Assembly: GCA_946481225.1 (NCBI GenBank)
Contig: CAMLNJ010000147.1
Coordinates: 1 to 7,247 of the forward strand
Length of the DNA stretch: 7,247 bases
Origin: an uncultured Verrucomicrobiota bacterium
Lineage (GTDB): Bacteria; Verrucomicrobiota; Verrucomicrobiae; Opitutales; Opitutaceae
Direction: 5' to 3'
Shown here: positions 1 to 7,247 of the stretch, piece after piece
How the letters are laid out: each line of letters opens with the position of its first letter
Numbering within the stretch: position 1 is the stretch's first letter
Made by a program: the position numbers and the translations under genes
The notes under the pieces: model-generated
What the model saw: only the letters and a program-made list of their open reading frames with translations
Told to the model about the DNA's origin: nothing
Database searches by the model: none

Positions 1-400
1 CCTTGGAGAGCCACTCGGCGTCGTCGGCGCCGGTCCAGACCTGCTGGCCCTTCTTGCCCATGATGGTGGCGGTGCCGGTGTCCTGGCAGAAGGGGAGGAT
101 GCCTTGCGCGGCGATCTCGGCGTTCTTGAGCAGGGTGAGGGCGACGTAGCGGTCGTTCTCCGAGGCCTCGGGGTCGTCGAGGATGGCGGCGACCTGCGCG
201 AGGTGCTTCGGGCGCAGCATGAAGGAGCAGTCGTGCATGGCCTGCTGCGCGACGAAGGCGAGGGCCTCGGGGGCGACCTTGAGGATCTCCTGGCCCTCGA
301 AGGAGGCGGTGGAGACGCCCTCTTTGGAGAGGAGGCGATACTCGGTCTCGTCGGCGCCGAGAGGGAAGGTGTCTTGGTAAACGAAAGCGGGCGTGGCCAT
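1..400 (-). CDS. fumA: Class I fumarate hydratase, N-terminal part (cut by left edge)
   Basis: Interconverts fumarate and malate in the TCA cycle, in the cytoplasm, with an oxygen-sensitive [4Fe-4S] cluster. The visible 133 residues align without gaps to the start of E. coli FumA/FumB as I recall it: [14 protein letters not shown] at about 34-47, SFMLRP at 59-64, [14 protein letters not shown] at 75-88 and the cluster-binding motif LPFCQDTGT at 102-110. Its Cys105 has the same number as the first cluster ligand of E. coli FumA. The other two cluster cysteines and the C-terminal domain lie outside the window. The ATG at 400-398 matches the family start; no strong Shine-Dalgarno site precedes it. 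It is the last of three minus-strand genes, 118 bp after the HutI-like gene, so it may have its own promoter. Family assignment is very secure; the symbol could equally be fumB. Confidence 0.95.
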   Translation of the reverse strand, partial: MATPAFVYQDTFPLGADETEYRLLSKEGVSTASFEGQEILKVAPEALAFVAQQAMHDCSFMLRPKHLAQVAAILDDPEASENDRYVALTLLKNAEIAAQGILPFCQDTGTATIMGKKGQQVWTGADDAEWLSK

Positions 401-420
401 GGCTGTAGTGGGTGCGGAGA

Positions 421-434
421 TAAGGATATCTTTA
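421..434 (-). promoter_or_regulatory. Candidate operator or -10 region upstream of the fumarase gene
   Basis: In the 118-bp spacer, 21-34 nt before the fumarase start, lies a 14-bp near-palindrome, TAAGGATATCTTTA, with one mismatched pair around a GATATC centre. It stands out as AT-rich in a very GC-rich region. On the minus strand it contains TATCCT, a possible -10 hexamer that would give a leader of about 16 nt. No good -35 hexamer sits 16-18 bp upstream, so the promoter reading is weak. The rest of the spacer holds two AAGGGCAA copies 11 bp apart (473-480 and 484-491) and no gene. Confidence 0.3.
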
Positions 435-518
435 GCCACAATTCGCCACGGTGGGACGACGAAAAAGGGGCGAAGGGCAACTAAAGGGCAAAAAACGCGA
501 AGGTGTGGCGGCGTGCGC

Positions 519-1751
519 TCAGCGCGGGAGGAGACGGCCGGCGCAGATGACGCGCTCGACGGGGCTTTCGCCGAACTCGTGGGCGAGCTGGCGCTCGTCG
601 ACATGGCGCAGGAGGACGAGGTCGGCGCGGAGGCCGGGAGCGATGACACCGCGATCCGAGAGACCGAGGGCGGCGGCGGCGTTGACCGTGCTTGCGACGA
701 TGGCTTCGGCGACGCTCAGGCCGCAGTAGCGCACCGCGAGGGCGATCACGAAGGGCATCGACGCCGAGGGCGCGGTGGCGGGGCCAAAATCGCTCGCGAG
801 GGCGAGCAGGCCGCCGTTGTCCACGAAGGCGCCGGCGCGGGCGTAGCGGTTGCCTGTGTGGAAGCTCGAGGCGGGCAGCATGACCGCGAAGGTGTCGCTC
901 GCGGCGAGCGCCTGGAGGTCGGCCTTCGAGGCGTGTTCGAGGTGGTCGACGCTGCGCGCGTGGAGGGCGAGGGCCTCGGGGATCATGCCGGTGGAGGCGT
1001 GTTGGTCGGCGCTGACGCGGATGGGCAGGCCGTGTTTGCGGGCGCGGTCGAGGAGGCGCACGCAGGCCTCGGCGGGCCAGGCGTCGGCGGCGCAGCGGGC
1101 GTCGACGGCGAGGCCGGGGAACTCGTGCCAGACCTCGGGCAGGACTTCGCGCACGATGAGGCGCGTGAAGGCGGCGACGTCGCCCTCGATCGCGTGGCCG
1201 AGGCAGGCGGTGGGGACGACGGTGCCGGGCGTCTCGGAGGCGGCGCGCTGGATGGCGCCGAGGAGCTTGCGCTCGGCGTCGGAGTTGAGGCCGAGGCCGC
1301 TTTTCACCTCGACGGTGGTGGTGCCGGCGCGGAGCAGGGCGTCGAGGCGAGGGCGGAGGGCGGCGGAGAGCTGCTTGCGGGTGGCGGCGCGCACGGCGCG
1401 GACCGCGGCGGGGAGGCCGCCGCCCTGTTTCTCGATCTCGGCGGCGGGCGTGCCGGCGAGTTCCTTTTCCCAGTCGGCGAGGACGTCGCCGGCGTGGCAG
1501 GCGTGAGTGTGGCAATCGACGAAGCCGGGCATGAGGACGCGTCCCTCGGCGTCGAGCACCTCGGCGTCGGGCGGGGCGGGCAAGTCGGGGCCGACGGCGA
1601 GGATCTTGTCGCCATCGAGGAGCACGTCGCCACGCGGGAGGACGCCGAGTTCGCGCAAGGCCGGGCCGCGGCGCGGGCGGGTGAAGCCGGAGGCGGGCGA
1701 GCCGGGTTGGGCGAGGGTGAGGACGCGGGCGCGGCGGATGAGCAGGGGCAT
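519..1751 (-). CDS. HutI (imidazolonepropionase)-like amidohydrolase, altered active site
   Basis: A 410-residue protein of normal HutI length. The family layout is clear: an N-terminal composite beta-sandwich, PGFVDCHTH with metal ligands H81 and H83, EKQGGGL at about 106-112, TTTVEVKSG at 144-152, LGHA (H186), SVDHLEHA (H270), SDF (D321) and [11 protein letters not shown] at 354-364. True HutI opens 4-imidazolone-5-propanoate to formiminoglutamate in histidine breakdown. Compared with B. subtilis HutI from memory, several active-site residues differ. The third metal ligand His (KIHADE) is Ser247 (RVSADQ, with His251 nearby), the substrate Arg of the GGSR segment is Val90, Tyr of KSGYGL is Leu153, and the DFNPGS loop is DFGPAT. 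No hutH, hutU or hutG gene is adjacent. I therefore read it as a HutI-family hydrolase or deaminase of unknown substrate; automatic annotation would probably call it imidazolonepropionase. The start at 1751 keeps the expected N-terminal strand ([11 protein letters not shown]); no clear Shine-Dalgarno site. Confidence 0.85.
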   Translation of the reverse strand: MPLLIRRARVLTLAQPGSPASGFTRPRRGPALRELGVLPRGDVLLDGDKILAVGPDLPAPPDAEVLDAEGRVLMPGFVDCHTHACHAGDVLADWEKELAGTPAAEIEKQGGGLPAAVRAVRAATRKQLSAALRPRLDALLRAGTTTVEVKSGLGLNSDAERKLLGAIQRAASETPGTVVPTACLGHAIEGDVAAFTRLIVREVLPEVWHEFPGLAVDARCAADAWPAEACVRLLDRARKHGLPIRVSADQHASTGMIPEALALHARSVDHLEHASKADLQALAASDTFAVMLPASSFHTGNRYARAGAFVDNGGLLALASDFGPATAPSASMPFVIALAVRYCGLSVAEAIVASTVNAAAALGLSDRGVIAPGLRADLVLLRHVDERQLAHEFGESPVERVICAGRLLPR

Positions 1752-1775
1752 GCGGGGAGCGGATCGAAGTTTGAC

Positions 1776-1801
1776 CGCGGATTACGCGGATGGGCGCGGA
1801 T
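1776..1801. repeat. Three near-tandem CGCGGAT copies in the HutI-like gene leader
   Basis: CGCGGAT occurs at 1776-1782, 1785-1791 and 1795-1801, a spacing of 9 then 10 bp. The cluster sits in the 129-bp spacer between kdsD and the HutI-like gene, 25-50 bp upstream of the latter's start, so it would be in its leader or promoter. I recall similar 'GCGGAT' strings as dispersed intergenic repeats in environmental genomes, but cannot check that here. The rest of the spacer holds the GTAG-headed palindrome and no gene. Confidence 0.55.
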
Positions 1802-1840
1802 GAGAAAAGCCGGATTCTTTAACCGAATGACGGGGAACCG

Positions 1841-1873
1841 CGACCGGACCGGCGCGCGCCGGTCGCGCCCTAC
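1841..1873 (-). repeat. GTAG-headed REP-like palindrome A
   Basis: On the minus strand GTAG (1873-1870) is followed by a GC-rich region containing a perfect 18-bp palindrome, GACCGGCGCGCGCCGGTC, at 1847-1864. An alternative longer pairing joins GCGACCGG to CCGGTCGC. GTAG lies 7 bp after the kdsD stop codon. This is the layout of REP elements, in which a GTAG (or similar) tetranucleotide next to a hairpin is bound by a RAYT transposase-like protein. It may also act as a transcript 3' end for kdsD, although no T-tract follows. Confidence 0.6.
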
Positions 1874-1880
1874 CTGGGGC

Positions 1881-2870
1881 TCAGACGATCTTGAGCTTGG
1901 GCAGGTCCTGGCCGTCGACCAGGCCGACGGGGCGGCCTTTGGCGTCGATGGCGATGAGGTCGTCGATTTTGTGGGCCTCGAACACGCGCAAAGCGTCCAC
2001 GCCGAGGGCCTCGGCGGAGATGGTCTTGGGCGACCGCGTCATGAAGGTCGAGACGGGCTTTGGCAGCAAATCCGGCCCGGTGAGCGCGCTGCGGCGGAAG
2101 TCGCCGTCGGTGAGGATGCCGGTGAGTTTGCCGCCCTTGGCCGAGACGAGGGCGATGCTGCCGCTCTTGGCCTTGGTCATGCGCAGGATGGCGTCTTGCA
2201 GCGTGATGGTGTCGGGCGCGACCGGGAGGCGGTCGCCGGTGCGCATGATGTCGGCGACCTTGAGGAGGAGGATGCGGCCGAGGTTGCCGGCGGGGTGGTA
2301 GCGGGCGAAGTCGTCGCGCGTGAGGCCGCGGGCCTCGAGCAAGACCATGGCGAGGGCGTCGCCGAGGGCGAGGGCGGCGGTGGTGCTGGCCGTGGGCGCG
2401 AGCGCGAGCGGGCAGGCTTCGCGCGGGACGGAGTAGACGAGTTGCAGCTCGCAGCCGCGGACGAGGTCCGAATCGGTCTTCGAGGTGAACGCGACGAGCT
2501 TCAGACCGAAGCGGCGAAGGAGGGGGACGAGTTTCAACACCTCGTCGGTCTGGCCGCTGTTGGAGAGGATGATGGCGATGTCGCCCTCGCGCACCATGCC
2601 AAGGTCGCCGTGCAGGGCCTGGGTGGCGTCGAGGAAACTGGAGGGCGCGCCGGTGCTGTTGAAGGTGCCGGTGAGCTTTTGCGCGATGTGCGCCGATTTC
2701 CCTACTCCGGTAAAAATGATTTTATTCCCGGTTTGAATCGTGGCGTGGATGGCGCGCGCCACCGCCACAAAGGCCGAGCCCAGCGACTCGCGGGTGGCCT
2801 CGATGGCCTCTTGTTCGATGCGAAGCGCCTGCCGTGCGCGCTTTAGGACGAAGGTCGAGTCGAGGGCCAT
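1881..2870 (-). CDS. kdsD: D-arabinose-5-phosphate isomerase (KdsD/KpsF/GutQ family)
   Basis: Converts D-ribulose 5-phosphate to D-arabinose 5-phosphate in the cytoplasm, the entry step of KDO synthesis for LPS inner core. At 329 residues it is almost the same length as E. coli KdsD. The SIS domain spans about 38-180 with GVGKSAHIAQK (K58), ALHGDLGM (H87), LSNSGQTDE (E110), E151 and ARYHPAGNLG (H192). K58, E110, E151 and H192 match the four catalytic residues of E. coli KdsD with an offset of one. Two CBS domains follow, about 205-260 (VADIMRT to TDGDFRR) and 273-325 (VSTFMTR to LVDGQDLPK). The ATG at 2870-2868 is supported by AAGGA on the minus strand about 12 nt upstream, rather far. It is divergent from the LysM lipoprotein gene. 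All key residues are intact, so I expect an active enzyme; KpsF or GutQ paralogues cannot be told apart by sequence alone. Confidence 0.95.
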   Translation of the reverse strand: MALDSTFVLKRARQALRIEQEAIEATRESLGSAFVAVARAIHATIQTGNKIIFTGVGKSAHIAQKLTGTFNSTGAPSSFLDATQALHGDLGMVREGDIAIILSNSGQTDEVLKLVPLLRRFGLKLVAFTSKTDSDLVRGCELQLVYSVPREACPLALAPTASTTAALALGDALAMVLLEARGLTRDDFARYHPAGNLGRILLLKVADIMRTGDRLPVAPDTITLQDAILRMTKAKSGSIALVSAKGGKLTGILTDGDFRRSALTGPDLLPKPVSTFMTRSPKTISAEALGVDALRVFEAHKIDDLIAIDAKGRPVGLVDGQDLPKLKIV

Positions 2871-2959
2871 TTCGGGTTTGTGTCCTTGGAGGAGTCGCGA
2901 GACTTGGACTCCGACTTTTCGCGTTCAACATCCATTTCCGTTTGCTCCCGCCACGCGCC
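2871..2959. promoter_or_regulatory. Divergent promoter region, kdsD / LysM lipoprotein gene
   Basis: These 89 bp between two divergent start codons must hold both promoters unless those lie within genes. A perfect 6-bp inverted repeat, GGAGTC (2891-2896) and GACTCC (2907-2912), with a 10-bp spacer, could be an operator or a leader hairpin. TTGGAC (2905-2910) resembles a plus-strand -35, and TTGAAC, read on the minus strand further right, resembles one for kdsD. Neither has a convincing -10 at the right distance. Confidence 0.35.
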
Positions 2960-3880
2960 ATGCGCCGTCGCCTCCCGACCCTGGTTCTTCTCTTTTCCCT
3001 CGCGGCCCTCGGCCTCGTGCAGACGGGTTGCGGCCCGACCTCGGTCATGCCCTACACCGCGGAGGTCGACGATCCCGACTATCGGCGCGGCAAGGAATTG
3101 CTCCGCATGGGGCGGTCGCAGGAGGCGTTGTCGACTTTTCTCAAGGTGATCGACCAGCGCGGTGGCGCGGCGCCCGAGTCGCACCTCGACGTGGCGATCC
3201 TCTATCAGCAGCACGTCAAGGACCCGATCGCGGCGATCTACCATTTCCGGCGTTACCGCGAGCTGCGGCCGAACACCGACCAGGCCAAGCTCGCCCTTCA
3301 GCGGATCGAGGCCTGCATCCGCGACTTCGCCAAGACGCTGCCGGGGCAACCGCTCGACAACCAGGTCGAGCGCACCGATTTGATCGACACGGTCGACCGG
3401 CTAAACCGCGAAAACCTCCAGCTCAAGGAGCAGCTCGCCGCGGCGCGCGCGGCGGTGCTCGACGCCTCGCGCACGGCCGGTCTCGCGAACAGCGGCGGCG
3501 CGCCCGACGCCGGCGTGGCCCTGCCGATGGAGCCGTCGCAGGGGGGCTACGTCACGGACGCGCCGGGCGGCAACGCGCCTCCGCCGCGCGGGACGCCCCA
3601 GATGGAATATTCCGCGCCGGTGGGCGTGGTGCCGGTTGCGCCGGCGAACCCGCCCCCCCCTCCGGTCCAGCCGCCGGTTCAGCAGGCGCAACCTCCGGCC
3701 AACACGCCTCCGGTCCCCGCGGGGCGCAAGCACGTGGTCGCGAAGGGCGACACGCTCATGAGCATCTCGCTGCGCTACTACGGCAACCGCTCGCGCTGGC
3801 GCGAGATCTTCGCCGCCAACCGCGACCAGCTGCCTTCCGAGAGCTCCTTGCAGATAGGCATGGAGTTGCGGATCCCGTGA
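2960..3880 (+). CDS. Putative lipoprotein with TPR-like region, coiled coil and C-terminal LysM
   Basis: 306 residues, probably exported and anchored in the outer membrane with its LysM domain holding peptidoglycan. Seen: a signal peptide (MRRRLPTLVLLFSLAALGL) ending in VQTGC, so Cys24 is the likely lipidated residue; Gln at -3 is not ideal for a lipobox. About 38-120 is helical and TPR-like (YRRGKELLRMGRSQEALSTFLKV, then AAIYHFRRYRELRP). About 137-170 is a charged coiled coil, 202-254 is rich in Pro, Gly and Ala, and 257-306 is one LysM (HVVAKGDTLMSISLRYYGN to GMELRIP). There is no peptidase or amidase domain, so the likely role is structural or as a scaffold. I chose the ATG at 2960 because it begins the signal peptide; the in-frame ATG at 2834 would add 42 unlikely residues and overlap kdsD. 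No Shine-Dalgarno site is visible. No specific family name is recognised. Confidence 0.88.
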   Translation: MRRRLPTLVLLFSLAALGLVQTGCGPTSVMPYTAEVDDPDYRRGKELLRMGRSQEALSTFLKVIDQRGGAAPESHLDVAILYQQHVKDPIAAIYHFRRYRELRPNTDQAKLALQRIEACIRDFAKTLPGQPLDNQVERTDLIDTVDRLNRENLQLKEQLAAARAAVLDASRTAGLANSGGAPDAGVALPMEPSQGGYVTDAPGGNAPPPRGTPQMEYSAPVGVVPVAPANPPPPPVQPPVQQAQPPANTPPVPAGRKHVVAKGDTLMSISLRYYGNRSRWREIFAANRDQLPSESSLQIGMELRIP

Positions 3881-3894
3881 GGGCGCGGGCGTCG

Positions 3895-3930
3895 GATGAC
3901 GAACGTTCGATGACCAATGTTCCAATGACC
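3895..3930. repeat. 14-bp tandem repeat, two and a half copies
   Basis: GATGACGAACGTTC (3895-3908) is followed directly by GATGACCAATGTTC (3909-3922) and a partial copy, CAATGACC (3923-3930). The first copy contains the palindrome GAACGTTC. It begins 15 bp after the LysM gene stop. The 219-bp spacer 3881-4099 also holds palindrome B; its last 35 bp, before the aminotransferase start, are T-rich and probably carry that gene's promoter, but I cannot point to hexamers. Confidence 0.6.
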
Positions 3931-3992
3931 GGGGACCGGCGGGATGCGAGCAGGGTGGTCGGGCGTCGCCGCGGGAGGGAGGTTGCCGAGCA

Positions 3993-4015
3993 GCCCGACC
4001 AGCGGTCGGGCCTAC
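3993..4015 (-). repeat. GTAG-headed REP-like hairpin B
   Basis: On the minus strand GTAG (4015-4012) is followed at once by GCCCGACC, a GCT loop and GGTCGGGC: a perfect 8-bp stem with a 3-nt loop. It is the cleanest of the three GTAG-headed elements, and its stem shares the CGACCG...GGTC core of element A. It lies between two plus-strand genes, about 110 bp after the LysM gene stop. A second GCAGCCCGAC at 4027-4036 repeats 3990-3999 and may be a decayed half copy. Confidence 0.7.
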
Positions 4016-4099
4016 ATGGGGGCAAGGCAGCCCGACGGGTGGGCGGGGGTGCATGACGGGGCGGTGATTCGTTCTCGTTTTTGATTTTCACTTCAGCAC

Positions 4100-5266
4100 A
4101 TGCCGCAGACATCCCGTCGCACCGCAGTCTTCACCGAGTCGCTGATCCGCGAGATGTCGCGCGTCGCGGCGCAACACAACGCGATCAACCTCGCCCAAGG
4201 GTTTCCGGATGGAAACCCGCCGGACGCGCTGGTCGAGGCGGCGAGGGCGGCGATGGACGCGGGGCGGCACCAATACGCCGTGACCTGGGGCGCGCCCGAG
4301 CTGCGGGAGGCGTTGGCGGCGAAGTTGACCCGCTTCACCGGCCTGGCGGTCGATCCGCAGCGCGAGCTGGTCGTCACCTGCGGCGCGACCGAGGCGATGA
4401 TGGTGGCGATGATGACGGTCTGCGATCCGGGCGATCGAGTGGGGCTCTTTTCGCCGTTCTATGAAAACTACAACGCGGACGCGATCCTCACGGGCGCGAC
4501 GCCGGTGCATGTGCGGCTGAACCCGCCGGGCTACGGCTTCGATCCGGCGGAGTTGCGGGCGGCGTTCGCGACGGGGGGCGGGCTGAAGGCGTTTATCCTG
4601 TGCAATCCGTCGAACCCGTGCGGGCGCGTGTTCACGCGGGCGGAGCTGCTGCAGATCGCGGCGCTGGCGGAGGAGTTCGACACCTTCGTGATCACGGACG
4701 AGGTCTACGAGCACCTGGTGTTCGACGGTCGCGAGCACGTCTATTTCGCGACGCTGCCGGGGATGGCGAAGCGGACGATCTCGTGCTCCTCGCTCTCCAA
4801 GACCTTTTCGATCACGGGCTGGCGGCTGGGCTACGTGCATGCGCCGGCGGGGATCATCGCGCAGGCGAGGAAGGTGCATGATTTTCTCACGGTCGGGGCG
4901 GCCGCGCCTTTGCAACACGCGGTGGTGACGGCGCTGGGCTGGGGGCGGGAATACTACGCGGGACTGGGCGCGGAATATCAGGCGAGGCGCGATCTGCTGC
5001 TCTCGTATCTGGACAGGACGGGATTGGGCTATTCGCGGCCCGAGGGCGCCTATTTCGTGATGCTGGACGTGACGCCGCTCGGCTTCGCGAGCGACGTCGA
5101 GTGCTCCCATTGGATGACGAAGGAGATCGGCGTGGCGCCGGTGCCGGGCTCGTCGTTTTTTCCGTATCCGGAGAATCGTTACGTCCGGCTGAACTTCGCC
5201 AAGAGCGCGCCGGTGTTGCGCGAGGCGGGGGAGCGGCTGCTGCGGTTGCGGGCGGGGCGAGGTTGA
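4100..5266 (+). CDS. PLP-dependent aminotransferase (fold type I; YbdL/kynurenine aminotransferase-like)
   Basis: 388 residues, a cytoplasmic class I/II aminotransferase that moves an amino group from an amino acid to a 2-oxo acid. Seen in order: NLAQGFPDGNPP (30-41) as in YbdL and kynurenine/glutamine aminotransferases; HQYAVTWGAPELREAL (57-72); CGATEAM (94-100), which binds the PLP phosphate; NPSNPCG with Asn172; TDEVYEHL with Asp200 and Tyr203; SLSKTFSITGWRLGY with the Schiff-base Lys234 and phosphate-binding Arg242; EGAYFVM (315-321); and VRLNFAKS with Arg363, the usual substrate carboxylate binder. All catalytic residues are present and the length is normal, so it should be active. The substrate is not readable from the sequence; methionine, glutamine, kynurenine or aspartate are all plausible for this subgroup, and neighbours give no hint. 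The ATG at 4100 fits the family N-terminus; no Shine-Dalgarno site is visible. It is convergent with the sensor kinase gene. Confidence 0.93.
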   Translation: MPQTSRRTAVFTESLIREMSRVAAQHNAINLAQGFPDGNPPDALVEAARAAMDAGRHQYAVTWGAPELREALAAKLTRFTGLAVDPQRELVVTCGATEAMMVAMMTVCDPGDRVGLFSPFYENYNADAILTGATPVHVRLNPPGYGFDPAELRAAFATGGGLKAFILCNPSNPCGRVFTRAELLQIAALAEEFDTFVITDEVYEHLVFDGREHVYFATLPGMAKRTISCSSLSKTFSITGWRLGYVHAPAGIIAQARKVHDFLTVGAAAPLQHAVVTALGWGREYYAGLGAEYQARRDLLLSYLDRTGLGYSRPEGAYFVMLDVTPLGFASDVECSHWMTKEIGVAPVPGSSFFPYPENRYVRLNFAKSAPVLREAGERLLRLRAGRG

Positions 5267-5281
5267 GCGGCGCGGCGGGAT

Positions 5282-5324
5282 CCGCGGGTGGCGGGCATCG
5301 CGGACACGGGCGGCGCGCCCGCGG

Positions 5325-5328
<4 letters not shown>
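5282..5328 (-). repeat. GTAG-headed REP-like palindrome C at a convergent gene junction
   Basis: On the minus strand GTAG (5328-5325) is followed by CCGCGGG, which pairs with CCCGCGG (outer arms at 5318-5324 and 5282-5288, 7 bp). Inside is a second hairpin, CGGGCG / CGCCCG with a 3-nt loop (5307-5321). It fills most of the 58-bp gap between two convergent genes and could end transcription from both sides, though no T-tract is present. The TAG of GTAG is the stop codon of the sensor kinase gene. Its stem differs from those of A and B, so it is the least certain of the three. Confidence 0.5.

Positions 5329-7247
<1,919 letters not shown>

Noticed and set aside
480..518. A Rho-independent terminator after the HutI-like gene (TTTTTT on the minus strand)
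   Set aside because: The bases before the T-run form no stable stem; only a 3-4 bp pairing is possible.
393..2846. An 817-codon open frame on the plus strand opposite the HutI-like gene and kdsD
   Set aside because: Its product is a low-complexity string of Gly, Ala, Glu, Asp and Arg with no recognisable motif, and it lies antisense to two well-supported genes. Long antisense frames are expected at this GC content.
2834..2959. Longer N-terminus of the LysM lipoprotein, starting at the ATG at 2834
   Set aside because: It would overlap kdsD and put 42 residues before a typical signal peptide that begins at the ATG at 2960.
3910..4056. A 48-residue open frame in the spacer before the aminotransferase gene
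   Set aside because: It is made of the 14-bp repeat and palindrome B, has no ribosome binding site, and its product is Arg/Gly-rich without a motif.

Overview
This 7.2 kb, very GC-rich window looks like a chromosomal region of a Gram-negative, LPS-making bacterium. Protein style, sparse Shine-Dalgarno sites and short GC-rich palindromes between genes suggest Verrucomicrobiota, perhaps Opitutaceae. That placement is an impression from the sequence, not a search result. Six protein-coding genes are supported; two are cut by the window edges. I see no rRNA, tRNA, CRISPR array, transposase or phage gene.

Layout, left to right. (1) 1-400, minus: N-terminal part of a class I [4Fe-4S] fumarate hydratase (FumA/FumB type), cut by the left edge. 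(2) 519-1751, minus: a HutI (imidazolonepropionase)-like amidohydrolase with several substrate- and metal-site residues changed. (3) 1881-2870, minus: KdsD/KpsF-type arabinose-5-phosphate isomerase (SIS plus two CBS domains), the first committed step towards KDO. (4) 2960-3880, plus, divergent from kdsD: a putative lipoprotein with a TPR-like region, a coiled coil, a proline-rich linker and a C-terminal LysM domain. (5) 4100-5266, plus: a fold-type I PLP aminotransferase of the YbdL/kynurenine aminotransferase-like group. (6) 5325-7247, minus: a hybrid sensor kinase (REC-HisKA-HATPase-REC-REC) whose N-terminus lies beyond the right edge.

The genes do not form one pathway. KdsD and the LysM lipoprotein share an 89-bp divergent promoter region and both concern the cell envelope. 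The fumarase belongs to central carbon metabolism. The HutI-like enzyme and the aminotransferase suggest nitrogenous or amino-acid metabolism, with unknown substrates.

The most interesting non-coding signal is in the spacers. Three of the five intergenic regions carry a GC-rich palindrome preceded by the tetranucleotide GTAG, all three read on the minus strand. That is the layout of REP elements mobilised by RAYT (TnpA-REP) proteins. In one case GTAG contains the kinase stop codon. Two further short repeats (three CGCGGAT copies; a 14-bp GATGAC unit) lie in the same spacers. I found no convincing new multi-gene system; the best leads are the GTAG-headed elements and the altered active site of the HutI-like protein.
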